Assembly (NCBI GenBank): GCA_964369425.1
Contig: CAYJGW010000006.1
Coordinates: 1 to 64,000 of the forward strand
Source of the DNA: CAUPWF01 sp964369425
Lineage (GTDB): Bacteria; Bacillota; Clostridia; Lachnospirales; Lachnospiraceae
DNA: 64,000 nt
Reading direction: 5' to 3'
Shown: piece by piece, positions 19,201-27,461 of the stretch
Position numbering within the stretch: position 1 is the stretch's first letter
Layout of the letters: every line of letters starts with the position of its first letter
Position numbers and translations under genes: made by a program
Notes under the pieces: generated by a model
The model's input: the letters and a program-made list of their open reading frames with translations, nothing else
Told to the model about the DNA's origin: nothing
The model's database searches: none

Positions 19201-19597
19201 GGAGGCATTGATGCTAGATGGGGTTGTGAACAGTGGTGCAGAAGCAATAGATGCTTTTGATAAAGAGTTGGATAAAAAATCATATGCGATTCCAGTTACG
19301 AAAAATAAAGATGGTAGTCTCTCGAAATATTCAAAGGCAATATCAGAAGAATTGTTTCAGACTTTTTCGGAATTTACGAGTAAGAGAGTAAAGGAAATTG
19401 GGCAAGAGATTGTGGAAGGTAATGTGGAGGTCAAACCTTATAAAAAGGATAGTGAAACCGCATGTGAGTACTGCAAATATAGGAATATCTGTAGGTTTGA
19501 TGCGAAGGTTTTAGGGGATTGTTATCGTGTGATAAAAAAAGAAAGTAAGGAACAAGCGATAGAACGAATCGTTGAGGAGATGAATGATGGGTGTTAA
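16196..19597 (+). CDS. addB: helicase-nuclease AddB subunit
   Basis: A 1133-residue subunit of the AddAB double-strand-break repair complex, which resects ends and recognises Chi. It has an N-terminal Walker A-like GNAGAGKT (8-15) and a C-terminal RecB-type nuclease domain with DYKSG. The iron-sulfur staple cysteines are Cys773, Cys1090, Cys1093 and Cys1099, with the spacing known for AddB. A purine-rich AAGGGGG site precedes ATG 16196, which lies inside the end of nrdG. The 3' end overlaps addA by 14 bases. Confidence 0.96.
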   Translation: MSLQLVLGNAGAGKTQYLYDTIIQESIKNPQKRYLVLVPEQFTIQTQREFVLRHPNKGIMNIDVLSFGRLAHRVFEEIGKTNSIVLDDEGKNLVLRKIAGDYEAELKVFGKNLKKLGYINEIKSVISELSQYAISIEDLEAFKESLPEFSMLSYKLEDIYKVYKGFKEYLEGKYITGEELLEVLSSVVDTSEVIRGSVIAFDGFTGFTPIQNKLLGKLFALSEKTYVTVTIDHRESYQEYNHPYQLFALSKGMIASTQQIAKDYHIKIDDPIILNGESEGRHKDKKALQFLEKNLFRYSNQEYEESQEEIVIRRGRNPLEECKFIAEEIQRLIRLKGYRYRQVGIIATDMDGYVNHIKRAFEEHQIPLFTDQKRNILMNAFVEYVRSLLDMEVERYSMQSVLRFLKAGYAPFHSEEIEDVENYMIALGVKGYKKWQEPWLRKSKRMTETDLEKVNHIRVKFVEHIDGFHIALKRRKKTVRDIAVALYEFLQVNGIETVIAEYVNRFTEEGLLALAKEHEQIYAVTMSLLDKFVELLGDTVVSVKEFSELLEAGFQECKIGITPPNVDSVVLGDLERSRFDEIKVLFVLGANDTNLPGKMNAGGLLSEGDRQRFKEGKLNLKPGIKEELYIQKFYLYLNLLKPTNQLYLSYAKTNNQGKSIRPAYLINEVTKMYSSIQIQDIEFGVEMREFTNQSAMELFICGLHNREDRRQIEWQALYKAYTEDETWREMAKIVCEANRYKNHRNYLSQETSEALYGKELLNSVSRLEGFARCPFAHFMTYGLGIQEREVFEFEPMDMGNVFHDALERYGIELQQAGEQWNEIEEEKQEALINRVVDECITDYGNSVLYQNARETYTIDRIKRLLKRSIWAITKQLSYGAFVPSAYEMTFGSHSNLQTTKIQLTDEKSMRLRGKIDRIDLCETDERIYVKVVDYKSGYQKMDFVDMYHGLQLQLFVYMNAAVEQEALKNKQKKVVPGGVFYFRIDDPIVETYDEGKVETGMLEALMLDGVVNSGAEAIDAFDKELDKKSYAIPVTKNKDGSLSKYSKAISEELFQTFSEFTSKRVKEIGQEIVEGNVEVKPYKKDSETACEYCKYRNICRFDAKVLGDCYRVIKKESKEQAIERIVEEMNDGC

Positions 19598-22500
19598 ATG
19601 GACAACGGAACAACAAAAGGTAATATCCTTGCGAGATAGTAATATATTGGTATCTGCAGCGGCTGGCTCTGGAAAGACAGCCGTATTAGTTGAGCGAATT
19701 ATTACAAGGTTGACAAAAGATAAAACGCCATTAAATGTGGATGAATTGTTAATCGTTACATTTACGGAGGCGGCTGCATCAGAGATGAGAGAGCGAATTT
19801 TGGCAGCGATAGAAAAGGCGCTTATAGCAGAACCTCAAAATGAACATTTACAAAAGCAAGCAACATTGATTCATTCTGCGTCCATCACCACAATTCATAG
19901 TTTTTGCCTATCTGTAATACGTGAATATTTTCATGTGATTGATTTAGATCCAGGGTTTCGAATCGGAGATGAGGGAGAACTAAAGCTTTTAAAGCAAGAG
20001 GTAATCGAAAATTTAATTATTAATGAGTACGAAAATGCCAAACCAGAATTTCTTCATTTTGTGGAATGCATGGCGCCTGGAAAGCATGATAAAAATCTAG
20101 AAGAGATAATCTTAAAAATTTATGAATTTTCTAGGAGTTATCCAATTCCGAAAATATGGCTTCAAGAGTGTGTGAAGAATTATAGTATTGAAACACTAGA
20201 AGAATTAGAGGAGTCTATATTTGCAAAGATTATTAAAGAGGATACCAAACGAATTATAGAGGATTTGAAAGGGTGTTTACAACAAGCAATTGCTGTGTGC
20301 AATGAAGCTGATGGACCATTAGCATACGAAAAAACACTGCAATCAGATCAAGTGAATTTAGAGAGCATAGAAGGTTCTAGTAGTTACCAAGAATTATGTC
20401 GAGCATTTGCTTTAATATCATGGAGTCGATTAGCTCCAAATAAAGATAAGACCAATGATCCTGATAAAGTGGAGTACGTAAAAAGTATTAGAGAGATGAT
20501 AAAAGATAGTGTGAAGTCATTAAAGGAACAGTATTTTGCAGTATCAGTAGAGCAAGTGCTAAAAGACATTCAAGATGCAAAGCAAGTAGTTCAAATTTTA
20601 GTGGATTTAGTGAATCGATTTTCTAGCGAATACCGCAAAGAAAAGACGAAAAAAAACTTGATTGACTACGGAGATATGGAACATTTTGCACTTCAAATAT
20701 TGACAGAGGAGCAAGAGGGAGAATTGGTTCCTTCTGCAATTGCAAAAGCGTATCAAGAAAAATTTGGAGAGATTATGATTGATGAGTATCAAGACAGCAA
20801 CTTGATACAAGAGGCTATCTTGACTAGCGTATCCAAAGTGAATCAGGGAATCTACAATGTTTTTATGGTAGGAGATGTAAAACAGAGCATCTATAGTTTT
20901 CGTTTATCAAGACCGGAATTGTTTATGGAAAAGTTTCACTCTTATTCTACAACAGCAGGAGAAAGACAAAGAATTGATTTGCACAAAAATTTTCGAAGTC
21001 GCGGCGAAGTATTAGACAGCACCAACTATATATTTTATAAAATTATGCAGGAACAATTAGGCGGGATAGCATACGACAAGGATGCAGCACTTTATGTAGG
21101 GGCAGACTATGAGACCAAGGGTGGAAATGAGGCGGAAATCTTGGTTTTTAATGGTGCGATGGAAAAGGATGCATTAGAAGAAGAGGATACAGATCGAGAA
21201 TTAGAGGCGAGAGCGGTTGCTAGAAGAATCAAAGAATTAATAAAAAATCATACAGTTCTTGATAAGCAGACAGGTGAATACCGTACAGTGCGTTATAGTG
21301 ACATTGTGTTGCTGACTCGTAGTATGAAAGGCTGGAGTGATGTATTTTCTTCCGTATTGAATGATGAAGGAATACCTACAAATGTAACAAGCAAAGAAGG
21401 GTATTTCTCCACGTGGGAAATTGGACTTTTACTAGATTACTTAAGGGTGATTGACAATAAAAGGCAAGACATACCATTGACGACAATACTGCGTTCACCA
21501 ATCGGAAAGTTGACAGATGAAGAATTGGCTAAAATACGCAGTTGCAATAAAGAACTTTCATTTTATCAAGGTGTGCTACAGTATGCAAAAGATGAAGCAC
21601 TGGAGGATGAAACTAAGGAAAAATTGAATCGATGTTTGAATCAAATTCATGGGTTTCGTCAAAAGGCACCTCACACACCTATTCATGAACTTTTATGGGA
21701 AATTTTAAGAGAGACAGGATTAGAGCATTATATTTATGGAATGCCAGGAGGACAGCAGAGAAAAGCCAATGTAGAAATGTTGATAGAAAAAGCGATGGAC
21801 TTTGAACGAAGTAGCTACAAAGGAATGTTTCACTTTATTCGCTATATTGAGCAGCTACATAAATATGAAGTGGATTTTGGGGAAGCTAGTATCACAGATG
21901 AGAAGGACGATACCGTAAGAATTATGAGTATTCATAAGAGTAAAGGATTAGAGTTCCCTGTTGTCTTTGTGATCGGAATGGGGAAAGGGTTCAATGCACA
22001 AGATACAAAAAGTAAAGTGGTTACGCATCCCATACTTGGTCTTGGGATTGATACAGTAGATCCAGTTAAGCGAACGAAAGCGAAAGGCTTGATGAAAAAA
22101 GTTATACAGCGTCAGTTGACTCTAGATATGTTGGGAGAAGAATTGCGGGTGCTTTATGTCGCTATGACAAGGGCAAAAGAAAAGTTAATACTGACAGGAA
22201 AAGTGAAAGACTACGAAAAGATGAGACAAGGGTTAGAATTGCAGCCAATTCAAGGAGATATACCATTGAATTATTCTGAGGTAGCAAAAGCGAGAAGCTA
22301 CTATGATTGGATACTGCCTTGTGTATTGAAAAATCCTCTGCAGAGGCCATCTTATATTAAGGTGAGAGAAATTCTGGAAGACGAATTGATAAGAGCCGAT
22401 GTTCAAGAAGAAGTGGAAGAGGTGTTTGATTATTTAGAACTACAACAATTGCAGACACAATCTTTTGAAGAAGTACCTTATTATCAAATGTTAAAACAAC

Positions 22501-23168
22501 AGTTATCCTACACCTATCCATATGAAAAAGAAGGTGAATTCACCCTGAAATTTACGGTATCTGAACTAAAGAAGAGATATGTCGAAGAAGATGGGCAACC
22601 CTTGATAGAACCAGAGGTAACAAAGGTTCCAAACTTTATTCAAGAACAAAGTATGAAGGAGAATAAAGGGGCGATACGAGGGACAGCATATCATAGGGTA
22701 ATGGAATGTATTGATTTTAAGAGAGAGTATGAACCACAAGACGTGAAAGCGCATATAGAGCAAATGGTGAAAGAGGGAAAGATAGAGGGCGAGATAGCGT
22801 CAGCAATCAATCCGGACGATGTATATCTGTTTTTACAAAGTGACATAGGAAAGCGCATGCGAGAAGCAGATTTAAGAGGAAAGTTATTTAAGGAGCAACC
22901 ATTTGTAATCGGTATCCCTGCGATGGAGATTTATGGAGTAGATAGTGAGGAGATCATATTGATTCAAGGTGTAATTGATGTATATTTTGAAGAAGATGGG
23001 AAAAATGTGCTATTGGATTATAAGACAGATAAGGTTAAGACAGCACAGAAGTTGAGAGAGAAGTACGCGGTACAACTTGACTATTACGGTCGAGCATTGG
23101 AACAACTAACAGGGTATAAGACTAATGAAAAAATCATCTATTCATTTACATTGCAATGCGTGATATAA
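19584..23168 (+). CDS. addA: helicase-nuclease AddA subunit
   Basis: A 1194-residue UvrD/RecB-type 3'-5' helicase with a nuclease domain, partner of AddB. Visible motifs include Walker A AAAGSGKT (25-32), motif II DEYQDSN (400-406), a later IHKSKGLEFP and VAMTRAK pair of helicase motifs, and the C-terminal nuclease residues Asp1132 (GVIDVYF), Asp1145 and Lys1147 (LDYKT). A GAGGAG site precedes ATG 19584; the next codon is also ATG. A promoter for coaBC is embedded in the last few codons. Confidence 0.97.
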   Translation: MMGVKWTTEQQKVISLRDSNILVSAAAGSGKTAVLVERIITRLTKDKTPLNVDELLIVTFTEAAASEMRERILAAIEKALIAEPQNEHLQKQATLIHSASITTIHSFCLSVIREYFHVIDLDPGFRIGDEGELKLLKQEVIENLIINEYENAKPEFLHFVECMAPGKHDKNLEEIILKIYEFSRSYPIPKIWLQECVKNYSIETLEELEESIFAKIIKEDTKRIIEDLKGCLQQAIAVCNEADGPLAYEKTLQSDQVNLESIEGSSSYQELCRAFALISWSRLAPNKDKTNDPDKVEYVKSIREMIKDSVKSLKEQYFAVSVEQVLKDIQDAKQVVQILVDLVNRFSSEYRKEKTKKNLIDYGDMEHFALQILTEEQEGELVPSAIAKAYQEKFGEIMIDEYQDSNLIQEAILTSVSKVNQGIYNVFMVGDVKQSIYSFRLSRPELFMEKFHSYSTTAGERQRIDLHKNFRSRGEVLDSTNYIFYKIMQEQLGGIAYDKDAALYVGADYETKGGNEAEILVFNGAMEKDALEEEDTDRELEARAVARRIKELIKNHTVLDKQTGEYRTVRYSDIVLLTRSMKGWSDVFSSVLNDEGIPTNVTSKEGYFSTWEIGLLLDYLRVIDNKRQDIPLTTILRSPIGKLTDEELAKIRSCNKELSFYQGVLQYAKDEALEDETKEKLNRCLNQIHGFRQKAPHTPIHELLWEILRETGLEHYIYGMPGGQQRKANVEMLIEKAMDFERSSYKGMFHFIRYIEQLHKYEVDFGEASITDEKDDTVRIMSIHKSKGLEFPVVFVIGMGKGFNAQDTKSKVVTHPILGLGIDTVDPVKRTKAKGLMKKVIQRQLTLDMLGEELRVLYVAMTRAKEKLILTGKVKDYEKMRQGLELQPIQGDIPLNYSEVAKARSYYDWILPCVLKNPLQRPSYIKVREILEDELIRADVQEEVEEVFDYLELQQLQTQSFEEVPYYQMLKQQLSYTYPYEKEGEFTLKFTVSELKKRYVEEDGQPLIEPEVTKVPNFIQEQSMKENKGAIRGTAYHRVMECIDFKREYEPQDVKAHIEQMVKEGKIEGEIASAINPDDVYLFLQSDIGKRMREADLRGKLFKEQPFVIGIPAMEIYGVDSEEIILIQGVIDVYFEEDGKNVLLDYKTDKVKTAQKLREKYAVQLDYYGRALEQLTGYKTNEKIIYSFTLQCVI

Positions 23169-23169
23169 T
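23161..23169 (+). promoter_or_regulatory. extended -10 promoter for coaBC
   Basis: TG-A-TATAAT (23161-23169) sits on the addA stop, 34 bases before the coaBC ATG. No clear -35 is visible, as is usual for extended -10 promoters. Confidence 0.5.
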
Positions 23170-23202
23170 TTTAGAAAGAATGTAAAATAAGGAGCGGACG
23201 AG

Positions 23203-24396
23203 ATGTTAAAAGGAAAAACTATAGTCCTTGGAATTACAGGAGGAATTGCAGCATATAAAATAGCAACGTTAGCAAGTTTGCTTGTAAAGCAACATGCCAA
23301 CGTGCATGTGATTATGACGGAGAATGCACAAAAATTTATCACACCATATACGTTTGATGCGCTGACCCACAATCGTACGGTGACAGAGACGTTTGACCGA
23401 AGTCATGCCTTTGAGGTGGAGCATGTAGAGCTTGCAAAAAAGGCGGATTTGATACTGGTAGCACCAGCAACTGCTAATGTAATTGGGAAAATGGTCAATG
23501 GAATTGCAGATGATATGCTTACAACTACAATTTTAGCAGCTAGATGTAAAGTGCTTGTGGCACCAGCGATGAATACAGGAATGTATGAAAATCCAATTGT
23601 CCAAGATAATTTGGAAAAATTAAAATCGTATGGTATGGGAATGATTTCGCCAAATGAAGGAAATTTGGCATGTGGTGATGTGGGAATGGGAAAAATGGAA
23701 GAACCAGAAGCCTTATTGGAACATATCATACAAGAGGTTGCATACCAAAAGGATATGGAAGGGCTTCGAGTGTTGGTCACAGCAGGGGCAACAAGAGAGA
23801 GTTTGGATCCAGTGCGATTTATTACCAATCATTCAACGGGGAAGATGGGATATTCATTAGCAAGAGCTTGTCAGCTTCGTGGAGCAGAGGTGACATTGAT
23901 TACAGGCGTAACGAACTTAAAAAAACCCTTAGGCGTAACAGTTATCGATATAGTGACGGCAGCAGATATGTATGAAGCAGTGAATAGCCGGTTAGAAAAT
24001 CAAGATATTGTTATAAAATCTGCAGCGGTGGCAGATTATAGACCGGCAGAGATTCATGAAAACAAATTGAAGAAATCGACAGAAGAAATGCACCTTAAGA
24101 TGGAGCGTACAAAAGATATCTTAAAGTCTATTGGGGAGCAAAAAACAAAAGGGCAGTATATCTGTGGATTTTCGATGGAGACAGAAGAATTAATTGCAAA
24201 TTCTAGGAAAAAATTACAAGCCAAAAATTTGGATATGATTATTGCGAATAATCTAAAAGTAGAAGGAGCAGGATTTGGGGTAGACACAAATGTGGTAACC
24301 GTCATCACTAAGACTGGAGATATCACCTTGCCACTGATGAGTAAGGAAAAGATTGCATTTTTAATCTTAAATGAAATTTTAAGTGAGAGAAAATAA
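23203..24396 (+). CDS. coaBC: bifunctional phosphopantothenoylcysteine decarboxylase / phosphopantothenate-cysteine ligase
   Basis: A 397-residue coenzyme A biosynthesis protein. The N-terminal flavin-dependent decarboxylase (CoaC, about 1-185) has GGIAAYK, the PAMNTGMYENP motif and the reactive cysteine loop LACGDVGMG. The C-terminal synthetase (CoaB, about 190-397) begins LVTAGATRE and contains NHSTGKMG. GGAGCGGACG-type spacing precedes the ATG. Length and domain order are standard. Confidence 0.96.
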   Translation: MLKGKTIVLGITGGIAAYKIATLASLLVKQHANVHVIMTENAQKFITPYTFDALTHNRTVTETFDRSHAFEVEHVELAKKADLILVAPATANVIGKMVNGIADDMLTTTILAARCKVLVAPAMNTGMYENPIVQDNLEKLKSYGMGMISPNEGNLACGDVGMGKMEEPEALLEHIIQEVAYQKDMEGLRVLVTAGATRESLDPVRFITNHSTGKMGYSLARACQLRGAEVTLITGVTNLKKPLGVTVIDIVTAADMYEAVNSRLENQDIVIKSAAVADYRPAEIHENKLKKSTEEMHLKMERTKDILKSIGEQKTKGQYICGFSMETEELIANSRKKLQAKNLDMIIANNLKVEGAGFGVDTNVVTVITKTGDITLPLMSKEKIAFLILNEILSERK

Positions 24397-24397
24397 A

Positions 24398-24425
24398 ATA
24401 GTTCAGCCGATATAGGCTGAACTAT
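24398..24425. terminator. bidirectional terminator
   Basis: A perfect 11-bp stem (24398-24408 with 24415-24425) has a 6-base loop. Reading on the minus strand it is followed by TTTATTTT, so it is strongest for the minus-strand gene, and it also separates that gene from coaBC. Confidence 0.8.
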
Positions 24426-24427
24426 GA

Positions 24428-24829
24428 TTAACTTTTCTTAATGAAATCTGTATGACACGCTGGACAGTGGATGCTAATGCGTCCCTTGCCTCGTGGAATA
24501 CGGATTTTTTGTTTGCAAGAAGGACATTTATAGATATGATTCACTTTTCTATCAAGTAACTTATGTTGTAAAACGGAGAAATCTTTTCTGATTTTAGCCG
24601 TATCTTGGAGAAATTTTTGGTTTTCAGAGGCGCGTTTATAGATATTTCTAGAGAACATTCTATAATTGCCGTAGATAATTAATGCTAGTGCAGCAATTGT
24701 CAAGACAATAGCATCTATGAATAGATTAAAGGTTGCGAGAATGATAGCACCCCATAAAATGGCACGTGACAGTGAATCAGCTCCATATCGACCACGCATG
24801 AATAGCATGATTTTTTCTTTTATATCCAT
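24428..24829 (-). CDS. membrane protein with C-terminal zinc ribbon, function unknown
   Basis: A 133-residue protein with two adjacent hydrophobic helices (about 21-36 and 38-54), a charged linker predicted to be helical, and a C-terminal zinc-ribbon with CPSC (Cys102, Cys105) and CPAC (Cys122, Cys125). The layout suggests an inner-membrane anchor with a cytosolic metal-binding knuckle. I do not recognise a characterised family. It stands alone, divergent from the exporter genes. Confidence 0.8.
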   Translation of the reverse strand: MDIKEKIMLFMRGRYGADSLSRAILWGAIILATFNLFIDAIVLTIAALALIIYGNYRMFSRNIYKRASENQKFLQDTAKIRKDFSVLQHKLLDRKVNHIYKCPSCKQKIRIPRGKGRISIHCPACHTDFIKKS

Positions 24830-24946
24830 ATAAACTTCCTCATTCTTTCTTTTTTAGTAAAAAAAGAATAACACATTAGACAAAAAAAGTGTTGTTTTTT
24901 TGCAAAAGTTAACATATGATATGAAATTTTAACAATTTCTTATTTC

Positions 24947-24960
24947 CGTTAAATTTAACG
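24947..24960. promoter_or_regulatory. perfect 14-base palindrome at the exporter promoter
   Basis: CGTTAAATTTAACG is self-complementary over 14 bases and ends at the base before the -35 box of the exporter operon. It is a candidate regulator site; the regulator is unknown. Confidence 0.5.
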
Positions 24961-24988
24961 TTGCAACGAGTGAAAGTAGTGATATAAT
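24961..24988 (+). promoter_or_regulatory. promoter of the ThrE-type exporter genes
   Basis: TTGCAA (24961-24966), 16-base spacer, TATAAT (24983-24988) with the extended TG-A just before the -10. Confidence 0.75.
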
Positions 24989-25022
24989 GGAAATCAAAAT
25001 GTAGTGTAGTGAGGTGTTGTGT

Positions 25023-25823
25023 ATGGAACATCATGAAAATATAAATAAACAAGAAATTCTTGAATTTGCAGTGGAGTGTGGGAGAATGCTCCTACAAAAT
25101 GGAGCTGAGATTTTCAGAGTAGAAGAAACCATAGAGTTGATTTGTGCTCATTACGATATAGAAGACATCAATACCTTTGTTCTGTCAAATGGAATATTTG
25201 TAACGGCGAAAAAGGGAACGGATGATATGTACGCAAAAGTGACTCATGTTCCACTTAGAAGTGCACATTTAGGTCGTGTAGATGCAATTAATGATTTGTC
25301 TAGAAGAATTTGTGGTGGGCAGATTTCCCTGGAGGATGCGGCGATTCACCTTGAAGATATTGAAAAAATGCCAGAGTTTAGTAATGCTTTGTTAATAGCG
25401 GCTTCTGGATTTGGTAGTGCAAGCTTTTGTTACCTTATGGGGGGAACAGTGTTAGATAGCATATTTACCTTGGCAATTGGTGGGCTGTTATATGTGTTGT
25501 TAATCAAAGCAAAGAAATGGAAGTGGCCAAAGATGATTACCAATATAGCAGGTGGTGCATTTATCACCTTATTTGCAGTATTGATGTATGATTTTGCAGG
25601 ACATAGTTTACCGATTACCTTGGACAAGATGATTGTGGGCTCTATTTTACCGATGGTTCCAGGGGTAGGATTTGTGAACTCCATCCGAGATATTGCCAAT
25701 AGTGATTTTCTTTCTGGAACAGTAAGGATGATCGATACACTTTTGTCATTTGTCTATATAGCAATTGGAGTTGGATTTGTGCTGATAACTTATGCAGATG
25801 ATTTTGGAGGTGTAATCATATGA
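25023..25823 (+). CDS. threonine/serine exporter family protein, larger subunit
   Basis: A protein of about 266 residues of the ThrE/YjjP type. The N-terminal soluble part has the family signature CGRMLLQNGAEIFRVEETI and ends near residue 125; about five transmembrane segments follow. It would export small hydroxy-amino acids or related solutes with its partner. ATG 25023 is chosen because GAGGTG lies 6 bases upstream; the GTG at 25014 falls inside that site. It overlaps the next gene by 4 bases. Confidence 0.88.
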   Translation: MEHHENINKQEILEFAVECGRMLLQNGAEIFRVEETIELICAHYDIEDINTFVLSNGIFVTAKKGTDDMYAKVTHVPLRSAHLGRVDAINDLSRRICGGQISLEDAAIHLEDIEKMPEFSNALLIAASGFGSASFCYLMGGTVLDSIFTLAIGGLLYVLLIKAKKWKWPKMITNIAGGAFITLFAVLMYDFAGHSLPITLDKMIVGSILPMVPGVGFVNSIRDIANSDFLSGTVRMIDTLLSFVYIAIGVGFVLITYADDFGGVII

Positions 25824-26254
25824 TTTTAAATATTGTAGTGAATATCATTTGCTCCTTTATAGGCACTGTTGCATTTTCCATTTTGTTTTGTGTTCCGAAA
25901 AGATATTATTTGTGGTGTGGAATCACAGGGGTTGTAGGGTGGATGGTATATGTACTCGCTATTAATGTTTCATCGGAATTGGTATCAAATTTTTTGGGAA
26001 CAGTAATAGTAGTGTTAATGGCAAGAATTTTAGCCGTCTATAAGCGGTGTCCAATTACCATATTTTTGATACCAGGAATTTTTCCGTTGATACCAGGTAG
26101 TAGTGTGTATTACACAGTGTATTATTTAGTTACAGAGCAATATAATCAGTCGATTAATTCAGCAGGTAAAGCATTAACGATAGCATTTGCCATTGTGCTT
26201 GGAATCGTCTGTGTCGTATCGATACCAAAGAAGCATTTTATCTTAAAAAAGTAA
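25820..26254 (+). CDS. threonine/serine exporter family protein, smaller subunit
   Basis: A 144-residue, four-helix membrane protein of the ThrE_2/YjjB type, with the conserved LIPGIFPLIPGSSVYYT-like loop. In single-chain ThrE this forms the C-terminal half; here, as in YjjP/YjjB, it is a separate gene whose ATG overlaps the stop of the larger subunit. No terminator is visible before the aroF promoter seven bases downstream. Confidence 0.88.
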   Translation: MILNIVVNIICSFIGTVAFSILFCVPKRYYLWCGITGVVGWMVYVLAINVSSELVSNFLGTVIVVLMARILAVYKRCPITIFLIPGIFPLIPGSSVYYTVYYLVTEQYNQSINSAGKALTIAFAIVLGIVCVVSIPKKHFILKK

Positions 26255-26260
26255 TAGTAA

Positions 26261-26289
26261 TTGACAAATGCTGAGAAATAAGTTAGTAT
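26261..26289 (+). promoter_or_regulatory. consensus promoter of aroF
   Basis: TTGACA (26261-26266), 17-base spacer, TAGTAT (26284-26289). The -35 is a perfect consensus. Confidence 0.8.
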
Positions 26290-26303
26290 AGTAAAATAGT
26301 TTT

Positions 26304-26325
26304 CCGCTTTAAACCACTAAAGTGG
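26304..26325 (+). other. leader hairpin upstream of aroF
   Basis: An 8-bp stem, CCGCTTTA with TAAAGTGG (one G-U pair), closes a 6-base loop in the 5' leader. It lacks a U-tract. It could modulate mRNA stability or initiation; no peptide or T-box features accompany it. Confidence 0.4.
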
Positions 26326-26358
26326 ATGAGAGAAAATAAAAAGAACTGGAGAAACAAG

Positions 26359-27375
26359 ATGATAATCGTATTAAAAACAATCGCAACAGATAATGATGTA
26401 GAAAAAGTTATTGGAAAAATACATGCAAAAGGTTTAGACACACATCTAGTGAAGGGTGCTGGAAAGACAATTATAGGATTAATCGGAGATACTTCTAGAA
26501 TTGATCCAAAATTGTTTGAAGTACTTGAAATCGTAGATAAAGTAATGCATGTGCAAGAACCATATAAATTGGCAAATCGTGCATTCCACCCAGAAGATTC
26601 TGTAATCGATGTAGGAGGAGTGAAAATAGGTGGAGAACATCTAGCGTTAATCGCAGGTCCTTGTTCGGTAGAATCGAAAGAGCAAGTAATGGAAGTTGCA
26701 TTACAAGCAAAAGCAGCAGGAGCAACATTGTTAAGAGGTGGAGCATTCAAACCGAGAACAAGCCCTTACAGTTTCCAGGGAATGGGTGTTGACGGACTAG
26801 ATATCCTTTGCGAAGTAAAAAAAGAGACAGGAATGCCGATCGTATCGGAAATTATGTCTTCTGACTATTTAGAGGTATTTAACGAAAAGGTAGACTTAAT
26901 CCAAGTGGGTGCAAGAAATATGCAAAACTTTGAGTTGTTAAAGCGACTGGGAGAAGTGGATAAACCAATCTTGTTAAAGAGAGGATTGAACTCAACATAC
27001 GAAGAATGGATTATGTCAGCTGAGTATATCATGGCAGCAGGGAATAAAAATGTAATTCTTTGTGAGCGTGGAATTCGTACATTTGAATCCTACACTAGAA
27101 ATACATTAGACCTACAGTCTATTCCTGTGCTTAAAAAGTTAACTCACCTTCCAATCGTAATTGATCCAAGTCATGCAGGTGGAAAATGGTGGTTAGTGGA
27201 GCCAATGGCATATGCATCAGTAGCAGCAGGAGCAGATGGATTGATGATAGAAGTTCACAACGATCCAGAAAATGCACTTTGTGATGGAGCACAATCATTG
27301 AAACCATCTAAATATGCAGAACTAGTAAAACGAATTGGAGAGATTGCGCCAGCATTTGGAAGAACAATCGGATAA
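26359..27375 (+). CDS. aroF: 3-deoxy-7-phosphoheptulonate (DAHP) synthase
   Basis: A 338-residue type I-beta enzyme that condenses PEP and erythrose-4-phosphate, the first step of the shikimate pathway. An N-terminal ferredoxin-like regulatory domain (about 1-70, MIIVLKTIATDNDVEKVI) precedes the barrel, which has AGPCSVES, LLRGGAFKPRTSPYSFQG, KRG and DPSHAGG. The ATG at 26359 has GGAG 8 bases upstream; the longer reading from 26326 does not. The regulatory domain suggests feedback control by aromatic amino acids. Confidence 0.95.
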   Translation: MIIVLKTIATDNDVEKVIGKIHAKGLDTHLVKGAGKTIIGLIGDTSRIDPKLFEVLEIVDKVMHVQEPYKLANRAFHPEDSVIDVGGVKIGGEHLALIAGPCSVESKEQVMEVALQAKAAGATLLRGGAFKPRTSPYSFQGMGVDGLDILCEVKKETGMPIVSEIMSSDYLEVFNEKVDLIQVGARNMQNFELLKRLGEVDKPILLKRGLNSTYEEWIMSAEYIMAAGNKNVILCERGIRTFESYTRNTLDLQSIPVLKKLTHLPIVIDPSHAGGKWWLVEPMAYASVAAGADGLMIEVHNDPENALCDGAQSLKPSKYAELVKRIGEIAPAFGRTIG

Positions 27376-27404
27376 GAGTACCATTTATGTAAGAAGAAAT
27401 ATTT

Positions 27405-27438
27405 GCCTTGCTTATCGCATGAAAGTGATAAGCAAGGC
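27405..27438 (+). other. intercistronic hairpin between aroF and aroB
   Basis: A perfect 12-bp GC-balanced stem, GCCTTGCTTATC with GATAAGCAAGGC, closes a 10-base loop. It is followed by ATTCTT, not a U-tract, so it is more likely an RNA-stability or processing element, or a partial attenuator, than a full terminator. Confidence 0.6.
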
Positions 27439-27461
27439 ATTCTTGAAAGTGAGGAGTTTAT

